Source: Candidatus Eremiobacterota bacterium (GTDB lineage: Bacteria > Vulcanimicrobiota > CADAWZ01 > Ess09-12). Taken from it: a stretch of 64,000 nt of DNA. The position numbers and the translations under genes were made by a program. The notes beneath the pieces are model-generated. The model saw only the letters and a list, made by a program, of their open reading frames with translations. It ran no database searches and had not been told where the DNA came from. The stretch's first letter is position 1. The number at the start of each line of letters is the position of its first letter. The stretch is from assembly GCA_031082125.1 (NCBI GenBank), contig JAVHLM010000022.1, positions 1-64,000 on the forward strand. Direction: 5' to 3'. This document shows positions 43,040 to 50,759 of this stretch, piece by piece.

Positions 43040-44455
43040 ATGCTTCTGACATTCCAGTCATTCACCAACAATCCCTATGTCTATGATCCCCGGTCCAACG
43101 AGATCTTCAGGGTTGACGAGCATGTCTTCGAAGAGCTCACCACAGCCGGCGGGAACATCTCGGAAATCCGTGATGAAAAAGTGAGACAGGGCTTCCGGGA
43201 CGCCGGTGTGAGCGACGAGGTGCTGCCGCTCGAGGACCATGATCTGTTCAAGAAAGAGATAGATGCCATGCAGATCGGCATGCGGAAGCTCATTATCGGC
43301 CTTGCCCACACCTGCAACCTCCGCTGCAAGTACTGCATATACTCGGGAAACTATGCCGACGAGCGATCCCACGAGGGAAAACAGATGACAGAAGAGACAG
43401 CAGACAGGCTCATCGACGTCTTCTATGTCAAAAGAGGCGATGATTACCCGAAAATGTGCATCTTTTACGGCGGTGAGCCCTTCACCAACTTCCCCATCCT
43501 GAAGAGGATAGTGGAAAAAATCACGGCCCTCAGGGATGACGTGGGCTTCAGCGCCACGACAAACGGCCTGATGCTGAAAAACGAGGAGATCCTGGATTTC
43601 ATCAAAAGCTATGACTTTGTCATCAACATAAGCTTTGACGGCCCCTCGCAGGAAGCCATGCGCATCGACCAGAACGGCCGGGGAACCTTTAATGACCTCA
43701 TGGGCCTCATAGAGCACATAGCCGAAAAATACCCTGATTTTTACAGGGAAAAAGTGGGCTTCAACGTGACGGTGACGCCGGCATCGGACCTCCACGAGAC
43801 CGTGGAGTTCTTCAACACGAATCCCCTCTTCAGTGGCAAGACGCTGAACGTCATCAGGCACTATGACCCCGACAACGTCTTCTGCAGGAAGTACGATCTG
43901 ATGGACCATGAAAAGACGCTCCGCGATGAATTCGACAAGCTCAGGAGAGAGTACCCCGCGGTCTTCAAGGAGCACAGGCCCTTCCACGACGGCTGCTACC
44001 TCTCTCCCCTCGCGCGCCTCGACCAGAGGCCCATGGGCGACGTGACAAGACTCCCCCTCAACTCATGCTGCTACCCCGGCCTCAATGCCGTATTCGTGGA
44101 TATAGACGGCACCTGCTCGCCCTGCGAGCGCACAGAGCACATCAAGCTCGGGAGCATCTATGACGACGAGCCCGTTAACCTGAAAACCGCCGAGGAGCTC
44201 GTGAAGAAATACCAGGAAATTGCAGGCAGGCACTGCCCCCGGTGCTGGGCCGCACGCCTCTGCGCCAAGTGCTTCTCCCACGTGAGGAGAGGCACTGTCA
44301 CCGAGGAGAACTTTGTAGCCAACTGTGACGACTTCAGGGAATCCTTCCGAAAGTCGATGGAGCTCTTCACGACCATCAAGGAAATTGACGAGAATGCCTT
44401 TGCCGACGTGAAGGTGATCACGGAGCTCCCGGTGAAGGAGAAGCAGAAGGCATAG
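43040..44455 (+). CDS. radical SAM/SPASM protein, probable peptide maturase
   Basis: AGGAGG precedes the ATG. Residues 1-80 (YVYDPRSNEIFRVDEHVFEEL) look like the precursor-recognition start seen in peptide maturases. The radical SAM core has C92-x3-C96-x2-C99 (HTCNLRCKYC), FYGGEPFTN and TNGLML. The C-terminal third holds SPASM cysteines: NSCCYPG, GTCSPCERTEHIKLGS, then HCPRCWAARLCAKCF and ANCDDF, enough for two auxiliary [4Fe-4S] clusters. Such enzymes install thioether, C-C or other crosslinks in ribosomal peptides. It is co-transcribed with the ABC exporter. The substrate may be the peptide at 38124. Confidence 0.85.
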   Translation: MLLTFQSFTNNPYVYDPRSNEIFRVDEHVFEELTTAGGNISEIRDEKVRQGFRDAGVSDEVLPLEDHDLFKKEIDAMQIGMRKLIIGLAHTCNLRCKYCIYSGNYADERSHEGKQMTEETADRLIDVFYVKRGDDYPKMCIFYGGEPFTNFPILKRIVEKITALRDDVGFSATTNGLMLKNEEILDFIKSYDFVINISFDGPSQEAMRIDQNGRGTFNDLMGLIEHIAEKYPDFYREKVGFNVTVTPASDLHETVEFFNTNPLFSGKTLNVIRHYDPDNVFCRKYDLMDHEKTLRDEFDKLRREYPAVFKEHRPFHDGCYLSPLARLDQRPMGDVTRLPLNSCCYPGLNAVFVDIDGTCSPCERTEHIKLGSIYDDEPVNLKTAEELVKKYQEIAGRHCPRCWAARLCAKCFSHVRRGTVTEENFVANCDDFRESFRKSMELFTTIKEIDENAFADVKVITELPVKEKQKA

Positions 44456-44464
44456 GGAGCAAAT

Positions 44465-44956
44465 ATGCTGCTTGACTATAAAAGCATTTTCACGGAATTG
44501 AACCGGCTCGCCATCGACTACGTGGTAGTCGGAGGAATGGCCGTCAACTTTCACGGCATTCCAAGGATGACCTACGACATAGATCTCATGATCCTGCTGG
44601 AAAAGGACAATATTGAAAAGACCGTGAGGCTGCTCATACAATGGGGCTACAGGGTAAGGATTCCCGTTGATCCCATGGAGCTGGCGGATGAGGAGAAGAG
44701 GAATTCCTGGAGATCGGAAAAGAATATGAAAGCGATGAATTTTTATTCTGATACGCTGGCAATCGGAGAAATAGACATACTCTTTGATTCACCGGTTTCC
44801 TATGAGGTTATGAAAGCCCATGCCGCGATCATGGAAATCGGAAAAGAGAAGATACCCTTTGCCTCCATCCAGGATCTTATCGCAATGAAAGAGCATGCGG
44901 GGCGAAGGCAGGACCTCAGTGATATTGAGCATCTGCGCCTGATTATGGAGAGATGA
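44465..44956 (+). CDS. nucleotidyltransferase-fold protein (DUF6036/AbiEii-like)
   Basis: At 163 residues, it has the minimal nucleotidyltransferase core: YVVVGGMAVNFHGIPRMTYDIDLMI supplies the GG..A/H.. loop and the D-x-D pair, and IGEIDILFD the third carboxylate. Similar stand-alone proteins pair with a small partner and behave like toxin-antitoxin or phage-defence modules. Here a 59-residue frame overlaps its stop. It begins ten bases after the radical SAM gene and may be in its operon, but a functional link is not obvious. Confidence 0.75.
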   Translation: MLLDYKSIFTELNRLAIDYVVVGGMAVNFHGIPRMTYDIDLMILLEKDNIEKTVRLLIQWGYRVRIPVDPMELADEEKRNSWRSEKNMKAMNFYSDTLAIGEIDILFDSPVSYEVMKAHAAIMEIGKEKIPFASIQDLIAMKEHAGRRQDLSDIEHLRLIMER

Positions 44957-45132
44957 TGGAAGAGCAGAAAAAGGGCTTCAGCTACACGGTGAGCCCCTCT
45001 CAGATTGACGAGTACAAGAGCTGGCCCGTTGAACGCCGGCTCGAATGGCTGCTCTACGGCAACATGCTGAGAAGAGAGCTCCCCGAGAAAACCAGGGAGC
45101 TCCACGATGCCTTCCGTGAAGGCCGGCAGTAA
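44953..45132 (+). CDS. small partner protein of the nucleotidyltransferase
   Basis: An ATG at 44953 overlaps the preceding stop codon (ATGATGG), with GGAGAG in front, and runs 59 codons. The product is helical and charged: FSYTVSPSQIDEYKSWPVERRLEWLLYGN, then MLRRELPEKTRELHDAF. WP.E.RLEWL is a motif I associate with short proteins encoded directly after such nucleotidyltransferases, so it is probably the cognate partner. Too small to be found by length alone; the overlap and composition support it. Confidence 0.65.
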   Translation: MMEEQKKGFSYTVSPSQIDEYKSWPVERRLEWLLYGNMLRRELPEKTRELHDAFREGRQ

Positions 45133-45198
45133 TAGCCCTCGGAAGTTGCCCTTTCCTGCTCCTCTGTGTATAACAGAAAAAAGAAAGGTGGGTGTTCC

Positions 45199-47847
45199 AT
45201 GGAAGAAAGACAGGTTCTTGATACCTCCATCGACACCGTGACGGTGTTCCACAAGGCGGCGCTGGTGCAGAGGCTCGGAAGGCTCCCTGATCTTACGGGA
45301 AAGATCACTGCGCAGTTCCTGGTGAAGGGGCTCCCCCTCGCCATGGACAGCGCCTCCCTGAGGGTCGGCGTCATCGACCGGAGCGGGTGGAAAGAGACTG
45401 ACGGGAAGGAAGAGCAGGCAGGGAAAAGGATCAAGTTCATCCACCGGTCGGGATGGACCGTGCGGAATATCATCGTGGAAGTGGACCGGATTGACGACGA
45501 GCAGAAGGCTGCTGAAGAGAGCCCCGCCACCCTTGAGCCCCTGGAAGATGAGATAATAAGGCTTGGCGGCGAGATGAAAGGTCTTCAGAGCCAGATAGAC
45601 GAGGTGAAAAAATGGATGGCGATGCCGCCATCACTTCCCGCCGGTGAAGAGAATGTGGCCATGAAGCCCTTTCCCTTCCATGCATGGGAAGGCTTCGTAA
45701 AAACCTGCGAAAAGCACCTTGAGAGGCTCAGCGTCAGGAAGCGGGAGATTCAACGGAAGCTCAGCGAAGCGGTCCAGAGAGAGCAGCAGGCAAGGGCGCT
45801 TCTTGAGAGAGGGCGCCTCGCACGGTGCGCCACCGCCCCCGTCCGCTACTGCAGAAACCTCGTCATCACGCTTGCAAGGATAAGCGAATCCGGTGAGGCC
45901 CCTGAGAGCCTCGAGCTGTCGTACATTGTGCCCGGCGCCTGCTGGAAGCCCGTCTACTCCCTTCATATAGACAAGGAGTATAAGAACGTGCGCCTGGTCA
46001 TGGGAGCCCAGGTGGCCCAGCGAAGCGGCGAGGACTGGCCCCAGGCGAAGCTCCGCTTCTCCGGTGCGTCACTTCAGAGGGTCCTTGCTCTTCCGGATCT
46101 CCCCTCGAAAAGGATAGGAAGAGCGCAGAAGCTCAAGCCTCCCTCTTACCGCGTCAAGGCACCGCCGCCCCAGGATCTGTTTGCTGCCTTTGACAGGTGG
46201 CTCCAGCAGGAAAAAGTTGCCGAGAAGCCTCTTTTCACCACTGTGGACTTTCTTTTTGACAGCTACGAGAAAACCGCGGGGCAGATCATTGCCGAATCCA
46301 CAGGGGCTTATCCCCCTTCCAGCGCTGCCTCAGTGGAAAGGACTCTCCAGAAGGCAGGGAAAGCCTCCGCCCCCCGCGCCAAGGAAAGCCCGTCCGCCCG
46401 CGGCACCTCTCCCCACGAGACGGTAAAGCAGCTTCTTAAAAGAGCTTTTCAGGCCCCGAGCGAAGAACAGGCCGTACAGCTCTATGAGGAAGTGCTGACC
46501 CTTGACCCGACAAATCCCACGGCATGCAGGGAGCTCACCAGGCTGGCGTCTTCTCTTTTCGATGATGAGCAGGTTTTCGGCTCGGCAGATCATGACGCTT
46601 CTTTATGGGAAGTCCCTCTCGGCGGGGCTTCTTCATTTGATCTTTCTCAGGGTGCAATACCGGAAATGGCGCCGATGCCGGAAGCATCTTATGCTGAACA
46701 ATCCGAGACCCTCTTCGAGGGCGCCCCCCCCGAGATGCCGTCGTTCTCAGGGCCGATGAGCCGCGATATCATGCCCACTCCGAAACAGGACTTGTTAATG
46801 GCCAGAAGGAGCAGCATCCCCGCAGCCCCGCCCCCTCCCTCTCCCGCGCCGCAGATACAGGCGAAAATCCTTCCCACCTCTGCGCCCGGCAAGAAAAGGA
46901 TGCAGAAGCAGGAAGCTTTCAGGGAAAAGGCGCTGACGGGCACCCTGATGCCTGACCTGGAGCTTGATAGTGAGGAGGTCCTCTGGTCCGGCGAGCCTCT
47001 CGCAGGTCCCGGTAACGCCCCTGACTTCAGCAACTTCGAGCTTGACGGCATAGAAGACCGCCAGCGGGGCCGCCTCAGGATGGTGAGATCCCTCTCACTT
47101 TCGGAGCGCGTAGAAGAGAGCGAAACTGCCGTGATGCAGAGAATCGCCCGGGCGGTAAAGGCAGCTCAGGTCACGCTCCCGGGCCTGGAAGACATGCCTT
47201 CATTCCAATGCGTCTACGAGGCTGAGACAAGAGCCCACATCCCCGGCGACGGCTATCCGTACCGCATCGATCTCTTTGAGGGAAAGAGCGGGGCAAAAGT
47301 TCATTTCCGCTCGGTGCCCATGACAGATCCCCAGGTCTTCAGGCGGCTCATCGCGCAGAATCCCTTTCCCCTCCCTCTGCTGGGCGGCGCCGTGCAGGTC
47401 TTTCTGGAAAAAGCCTATCTTTTCTCGACAACCCTCAGCGATGTGGGCAGGGAAGGCGCCCTCACCTTTTCCCTTGGCGTCGAGCCCAGGCTCCGCGTCG
47501 CGAGGAACACCTCCTTTTCCCAGGATGAGAAGGGCCTCGTGGCCGAGAGCTCCCTGGCGAACCACCGCGTCACCATCCAGGTGCGCTCGCGGCTCCCCGA
47601 GCCTGCAGAGGTGGAAGTGATAGAGAGAATCCCCGTCAAGGAGGAGAGCGAGAAAAAAATTGACATCAAGATCATCACCTGTGAGCCGAAAGCCGATCTG
47701 CCTGAGTTCATCGGTGAGACAAGGCTCAGGGGCGCGCACCGCTGGAACCTTGCCGTGGCGCCTGGAGAAGAGGCTTCCATAAGGCTTGAATACCGCATTG
47801 CCATCCCTTCAAAGATGGAGCTGGCAGGCGGGAACAGGAGGATATAG
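45199..47847 (+). CDS. DUF4140/DUF4139 (MuiA-like) protein, long form
   Basis: ATG 45199 (GGTGGG upstream) gives 882 residues. The N-terminal part (DTVTVFHKAALVQRLG..FLVKGLPLAMDSASLRVGV) is the DUF4140 strand pattern, followed by a coiled coil (about residues 150-210). GACWKPVYSLHIDKEYKNVRLVMGAQVAQRSGEDWPQAKLRFSGA is the DUF4139 hallmark. A Pro/Ala-rich insert of some 300 residues containing one TPR-like helix pair splits the DUF4139 region, which resumes with AHIPGDGYPYRIDLFEGK. No signal peptide. Function unknown; relatives are called mucoidy inhibitors. The gene at 47850 is a paralogue in tandem. Confidence 0.78.
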   Translation: MEERQVLDTSIDTVTVFHKAALVQRLGRLPDLTGKITAQFLVKGLPLAMDSASLRVGVIDRSGWKETDGKEEQAGKRIKFIHRSGWTVRNIIVEVDRIDDEQKAAEESPATLEPLEDEIIRLGGEMKGLQSQIDEVKKWMAMPPSLPAGEENVAMKPFPFHAWEGFVKTCEKHLERLSVRKREIQRKLSEAVQREQQARALLERGRLARCATAPVRYCRNLVITLARISESGEAPESLELSYIVPGACWKPVYSLHIDKEYKNVRLVMGAQVAQRSGEDWPQAKLRFSGASLQRVLALPDLPSKRIGRAQKLKPPSYRVKAPPPQDLFAAFDRWLQQEKVAEKPLFTTVDFLFDSYEKTAGQIIAESTGAYPPSSAASVERTLQKAGKASAPRAKESPSARGTSPHETVKQLLKRAFQAPSEEQAVQLYEEVLTLDPTNPTACRELTRLASSLFDDEQVFGSADHDASLWEVPLGGASSFDLSQGAIPEMAPMPEASYAEQSETLFEGAPPEMPSFSGPMSRDIMPTPKQDLLMARRSSIPAAPPPPSPAPQIQAKILPTSAPGKKRMQKQEAFREKALTGTLMPDLELDSEEVLWSGEPLAGPGNAPDFSNFELDGIEDRQRGRLRMVRSLSLSERVEESETAVMQRIARAVKAAQVTLPGLEDMPSFQCVYEAETRAHIPGDGYPYRIDLFEGKSGAKVHFRSVPMTDPQVFRRLIAQNPFPLPLLGGAVQVFLEKAYLFSTTLSDVGREGALTFSLGVEPRLRVARNTSFSQDEKGLVAESSLANHRVTIQVRSRLPEPAEVEVIERIPVKEESEKKIDIKIITCEPKADLPEFIGETRLRGAHRWNLAVAPGEEASIRLEYRIAIPSKMELAGGNRRI

Positions 47848-47849
47848 CC

Positions 47850-49457
47850 ATGACAATGGAACTCGCAAAGTTGCCCAGAGCCGGGCTCCCTGAAAACCGC
47901 ACTGCCGTCGATGCTCCTGTAACGGACGTCACCATCACGGAAGACCAGGCTGACGTGGCAAGGAAGATCCCCGTCACATGGGAAAAGGGAATGCATCACT
48001 TTTTCATCACGCCCGTCACTCCTTACCTCGTGGACTCTACGCTCTGGGCCGAGGTGCTCCCCTCTGCCGATATGCCCTCTCCCCACATAGGGAGCGCCCG
48101 TGTGGTGAGGTGGTCCCTGGCAGACATCCCCCTCACAGGGGAGGACGAAACGACATTCCGGGGGCTCCTGGCAACCCTGGGAGAAAAAATTAATGAGCTC
48201 TCCGAGAGAAAAGCCCGCCTTGCCCTCCTCAGGGGAAGCCTCGCCAGGGGGCTCCCGCCGGCGGCGCAGAGCGTCATAGAAGAGGTAGTGGCATCGGGCG
48301 CGGAGCCGGAAAGCTATCAGGAGCTCCTGGGCCGCGTCCTTGCAACCCTGGAATCTCTCTCCCGCGAGGAGCAGGCAATAGTAAGCCTGGGGATGGGCTA
48401 TGAAAAAGAGCTCATCAGCCTCAGGAGGGACTGGCTGGAAAAGACCTCACAGGAGCTCCACGTGACGTGGCTGGCGGGAATCCTTGTCACCATAGAGGCG
48501 AAAGAAGGCGGCCAGGGAACACTGCGCTGCGGTTACCAGGTGCCCTGCGCCCAGTGGAGGCCCCAGCATGAAGCCCATCTCATCAGCGAGAGCAGGGTCC
48601 TCCTGGTCACCAATGCAGTGGTATGGCAGAACACCGGCGAAGACTGGAACGGCGTCACCCTTACCCTCTCGACGGCAAAGCCCAGCGCGGGAATGGATGC
48701 CCTCCTCCCCCGGGAGGATATCGTGAAGCTCAGGGAAAAAACAAAAGAGGAGCGCTCCAGGATAAAGGTCGAGACCAGGGACCAGGCTATACAGACCACT
48801 GGCGTGGGCGCCGCAGAGGCCGAGGAGCCGCCCCTTCCCGCCGACGGCGGTGAAACGCAGCTTTACCGCATCGGGGAAAAAGTCACGGTCCCTGCCACGG
48901 GGCGCCCTTGTTATATAAGAATAAGCGGGCAGGAGATGGATGGCCAGGCAGCTCTCATGGCCACGCCGGAACTGGACAGCCATGTGTTTCTGGTCTCACA
49001 GGTCAAAAACGCCTCAGAGCGGCCTCTTCTCGCGGGGCCTGTGACGCTCCACAGGATGGGAGCTTACGTAGGGACAGGGCAGCTCGAGTTCACCGGCTCC
49101 AATGAAATGTTCCACCTCTGGTGGGGTTCAGAGGACCTCATCAGGATTGAGCGCTTCGCTGACAGGAAAGAGGAGGAGGCCACCCTCATCGCGCCCAGGA
49201 AAATCACCACGACAATCACGCTGCTCGTGAGAAATCTTTCGGGGGACCCGCAGGAGTTCACGATCAGGGAGCGGGTGCCGGTAAGCGAGCTGGAGCAGAT
49301 CAGGGTAAAAATCAGGGAAATGCCCCCGGAGGCCACGGCGCCCGACAGTAACGGCTTCCTGGCCATTCACGCGTCGGTGGGGCCGCGGGAAGAGAAAAAA
49401 TACCGTGTAAGCTTCTTGATGGAGGTAGACAAGGAAGTGGACTTTGCCGGCCTATGA
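47850..49457 (+). CDS. DUF4140/DUF4139 (MuiA-like) protein, short form
   Basis: It starts two bases after the long paralogue. The 535 residues have DUF4140 (APVTDVTITEDQADVARKIPVTWEKGMHHFFI), a central coiled coil, and an uninterrupted DUF4139 domain (QVPCAQWRPQHEAHLISESRVLLVTNAVVWQNTGEDWNGVTLTLSTA, then RISGQEMDGQAALMATPELDSHVFLVSQVKN). The tail is typical (EFTIRERVPVSELEQIRVKI). The tight linkage suggests the two proteins form a mixed complex. No export signal, so probably cytoplasmic. The stop codon lies within a GCCGG/CCGGC hairpin that may weaken downstream reading. Confidence 0.78.
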   Translation: MTMELAKLPRAGLPENRTAVDAPVTDVTITEDQADVARKIPVTWEKGMHHFFITPVTPYLVDSTLWAEVLPSADMPSPHIGSARVVRWSLADIPLTGEDETTFRGLLATLGEKINELSERKARLALLRGSLARGLPPAAQSVIEEVVASGAEPESYQELLGRVLATLESLSREEQAIVSLGMGYEKELISLRRDWLEKTSQELHVTWLAGILVTIEAKEGGQGTLRCGYQVPCAQWRPQHEAHLISESRVLLVTNAVVWQNTGEDWNGVTLTLSTAKPSAGMDALLPREDIVKLREKTKEERSRIKVETRDQAIQTTGVGAAEAEEPPLPADGGETQLYRIGEKVTVPATGRPCYIRISGQEMDGQAALMATPELDSHVFLVSQVKNASERPLLAGPVTLHRMGAYVGTGQLEFTGSNEMFHLWWGSEDLIRIERFADRKEEEATLIAPRKITTTITLLVRNLSGDPQEFTIRERVPVSELEQIRVKIREMPPEATAPDSNGFLAIHASVGPREEKKYRVSFLMEVDKEVDFAGL

Positions 49458-49473
49458 AAACCGGCAGGGAAAA

Positions 49474-49527
49474 TTCACGGCTCCTTCACGGAACCTTCAT
49501 CATTCCTTCACAAGGCCGTGGTATCAT
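49474..49527 (+). promoter_or_regulatory. four 11-bp TTCA repeats plus -10, driving a short transcript towards hxsC
   Basis: TTCACGGCTCC (49474), TTCACGGAACC (49485), TTCATCATTCC (49496) and TTCACAAGGCC (49507) are exact 11-base tandem units. TATCAT begins at 49522, 15 bases after the last unit, as in the two other copies. It points into the 3' end of the oppositely transcribed hxsC. Confidence 0.75.
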
Positions 49528-49533
49528 GAAGCT

Positions 49534-49616
49534 GTCGAGGAGAAGGGGGTGGTGAGAAGAGGAGCACTGAGAACGAAGAGCGGTCACAGGAAAATGGAGG
49601 TTCCCCCCTCCTTTTT
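49534..49616 (+). ncRNA. candidate short regulatory RNA antisense to the hxsC 3' end
   Basis: The predicted start near 49534 and the terminator ending at 49616 bound about 83 bases. A GTG frame with AGGAG upstream exists near 49550 but would be cut by the terminator, so a peptide is unlikely. The last 33 bases are complementary to the end of the hxsC coding sequence including its stop codon (49584). It might tune hxsC message stability, linking the response-regulator circuit to the hxs operon. Entirely predicted. Confidence 0.4.
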
Positions 49617-50759
49617 CTGCTTTTCGGGAATGGTATCTCCTCCTTTGAAAGGCTTTATCTGTGAAGGCTTCCTGACGGAGGTTCCGAAAAATCCTCCGCA
49701 TGAGGCCTTTTGCGAGCACTCCCCGCATTCAGGGAGGAACATCTTCTTCCAGTCCGAGATGCTGTCACGGGCGAAGGGACGGACCTTTTCGGAAATGAGG
49801 CAGAGGGGGAGATTGTAAAGGGAGACCCTCATCATGCGCTGATTCAAAAAGACTACGGCCTTTTCGAGCGCGCCGCGGTAGTCTGAAGGCTCAACCCATA
49901 CCTCATCGAGATTGGCACAGGCCACACCGGAAGTCTCCATTGCCATGAAAGCTATGTGGACGGCGAAAGGGAAGTTCCAGAAGATGAAATGGGCCAGGTC
50001 GGCGAGGCGCTCTGCATTCTGCCGCACGATAACCACCCGGATCTCGATGGGGCGGCCGTACCTCACCAGGTTGTGGATGCCGGCGACAGTCTCGCGAAAT
50101 GATCCCTTTGCACCGGTGATTGCATCGTGCTCGACATCATTGTCGGCAAAGACGGGGATACAGAAAACAAGTCCCCGCGGGGCGCTTTCAGCAACCCTCG
50201 TGGCCACCTGGAAGTCAGCAAGCCTCCTGCCGTTCGTGAGAAGCTGCACCGGTGACGAGGGAAAGCGCTCCCTCAAAAGGTCCAGAACCTCGACAAGGCC
50301 GTCGAGCACAAGGGTGGGCTCGCCGCCAGTGATGCCGAAGGAGGGAGGCTCCGGGACCGCGAGAAGCCGGAGCATTCTTTTTGCCGTTTCATCGTGATGG
50401 CAGGGATGGGCCTCGGGGGTCTGGGGGCACATGATGCAGCGGGAATTGCAGTAATCGGTGAGATAGAGAGGGTTCTGGCGGGAGCCGGTATCCCAGACAA
50501 GGCTGATACGCCCGTCGGGGTCCACCTTTACGATATCCCCTTCCCTCAGTCGGGTCAGAAAACCGCCGGGGACACTGCAAAGCCCCGTCATCTTTTCATC
50601 TCCCGGCGACGAAGTGATGCAGAAGTCCTCCCTTCCCTGGCTTTCGCCGCATACAAGCGCCGTATCGGCCCTCTCCTTCCGGTGAGCTTTCGGGGTGGTG
50701 GTGATCCGGCGCACCTGTGATGCATCGATGCGGCGGGGAATTCCTTTACTTTCCTTCAT
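49584..50759 (-). CDS. hxsC: His-Xaa-Ser system radical SAM maturase HxsC
   Basis: Starting at MKESKGIPRR (50759), inside the last 14 bases of hxsB, gives 391 residues. The SAM-cluster motif is C104-x3-C108-x2-C111 (TDYCNSRCIMCPQTP), followed by FGITGGEPTLVLDGLVEVL and LLTNGRRLADF. The C-terminal CGECSQKASCGGFF supplies further cysteines. HxsC is one of two paired radical SAM enzymes predicted to act on the His-Xaa-Ser repeat peptide HxsA. Its final codons (EGGTS) encode the stem of a terminator used on the other strand. The long upstream extension of this frame lies antisense-like within hxsB and is not used. Confidence 0.85.
   Translation of the reverse strand: MKESKGIPRRIDASQVRRITTTPKAHRKERADTALVCGESQGREDFCITSSPGDEKMTGLCSVPGGFLTRLREGDIVKVDPDGRISLVWDTGSRQNPLYLTDYCNSRCIMCPQTPEAHPCHHDETAKRMLRLLAVPEPPSFGITGGEPTLVLDGLVEVLDLLRERFPSSPVQLLTNGRRLADFQVATRVAESAPRGLVFCIPVFADNDVEHDAITGAKGSFRETVAGIHNLVRYGRPIEIRVVIVRQNAERLADLAHFIFWNFPFAVHIAFMAMETSGVACANLDEVWVEPSDYRGALEKAVVFLNQRMMRVSLYNLPLCLISEKVRPFARDSISDWKKMFLPECGECSQKASCGGFFGTSVRKPSQIKPFKGGDTIPEKQKKEGGTSIFL
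49596..49616 (+). terminator. intrinsic terminator, possibly bidirectional
   Basis: GGAGG (49596-49600) pairs with CCTCC (49607-49611) across a six-base loop, followed by five T residues (49612-49616). On the minus strand the same stem is followed by ATTTT, so it may also weakly stop hxs transcripts, although it lies just inside hxsC. Confidence 0.55.

Noticed and set aside
49550-49818. Plus-strand GTG frame antisense to hxsC
   Set aside because: Although an AGGAG lies upstream, the frame passes through the terminator at 49596-49616 and reads like the complement of hxsC.
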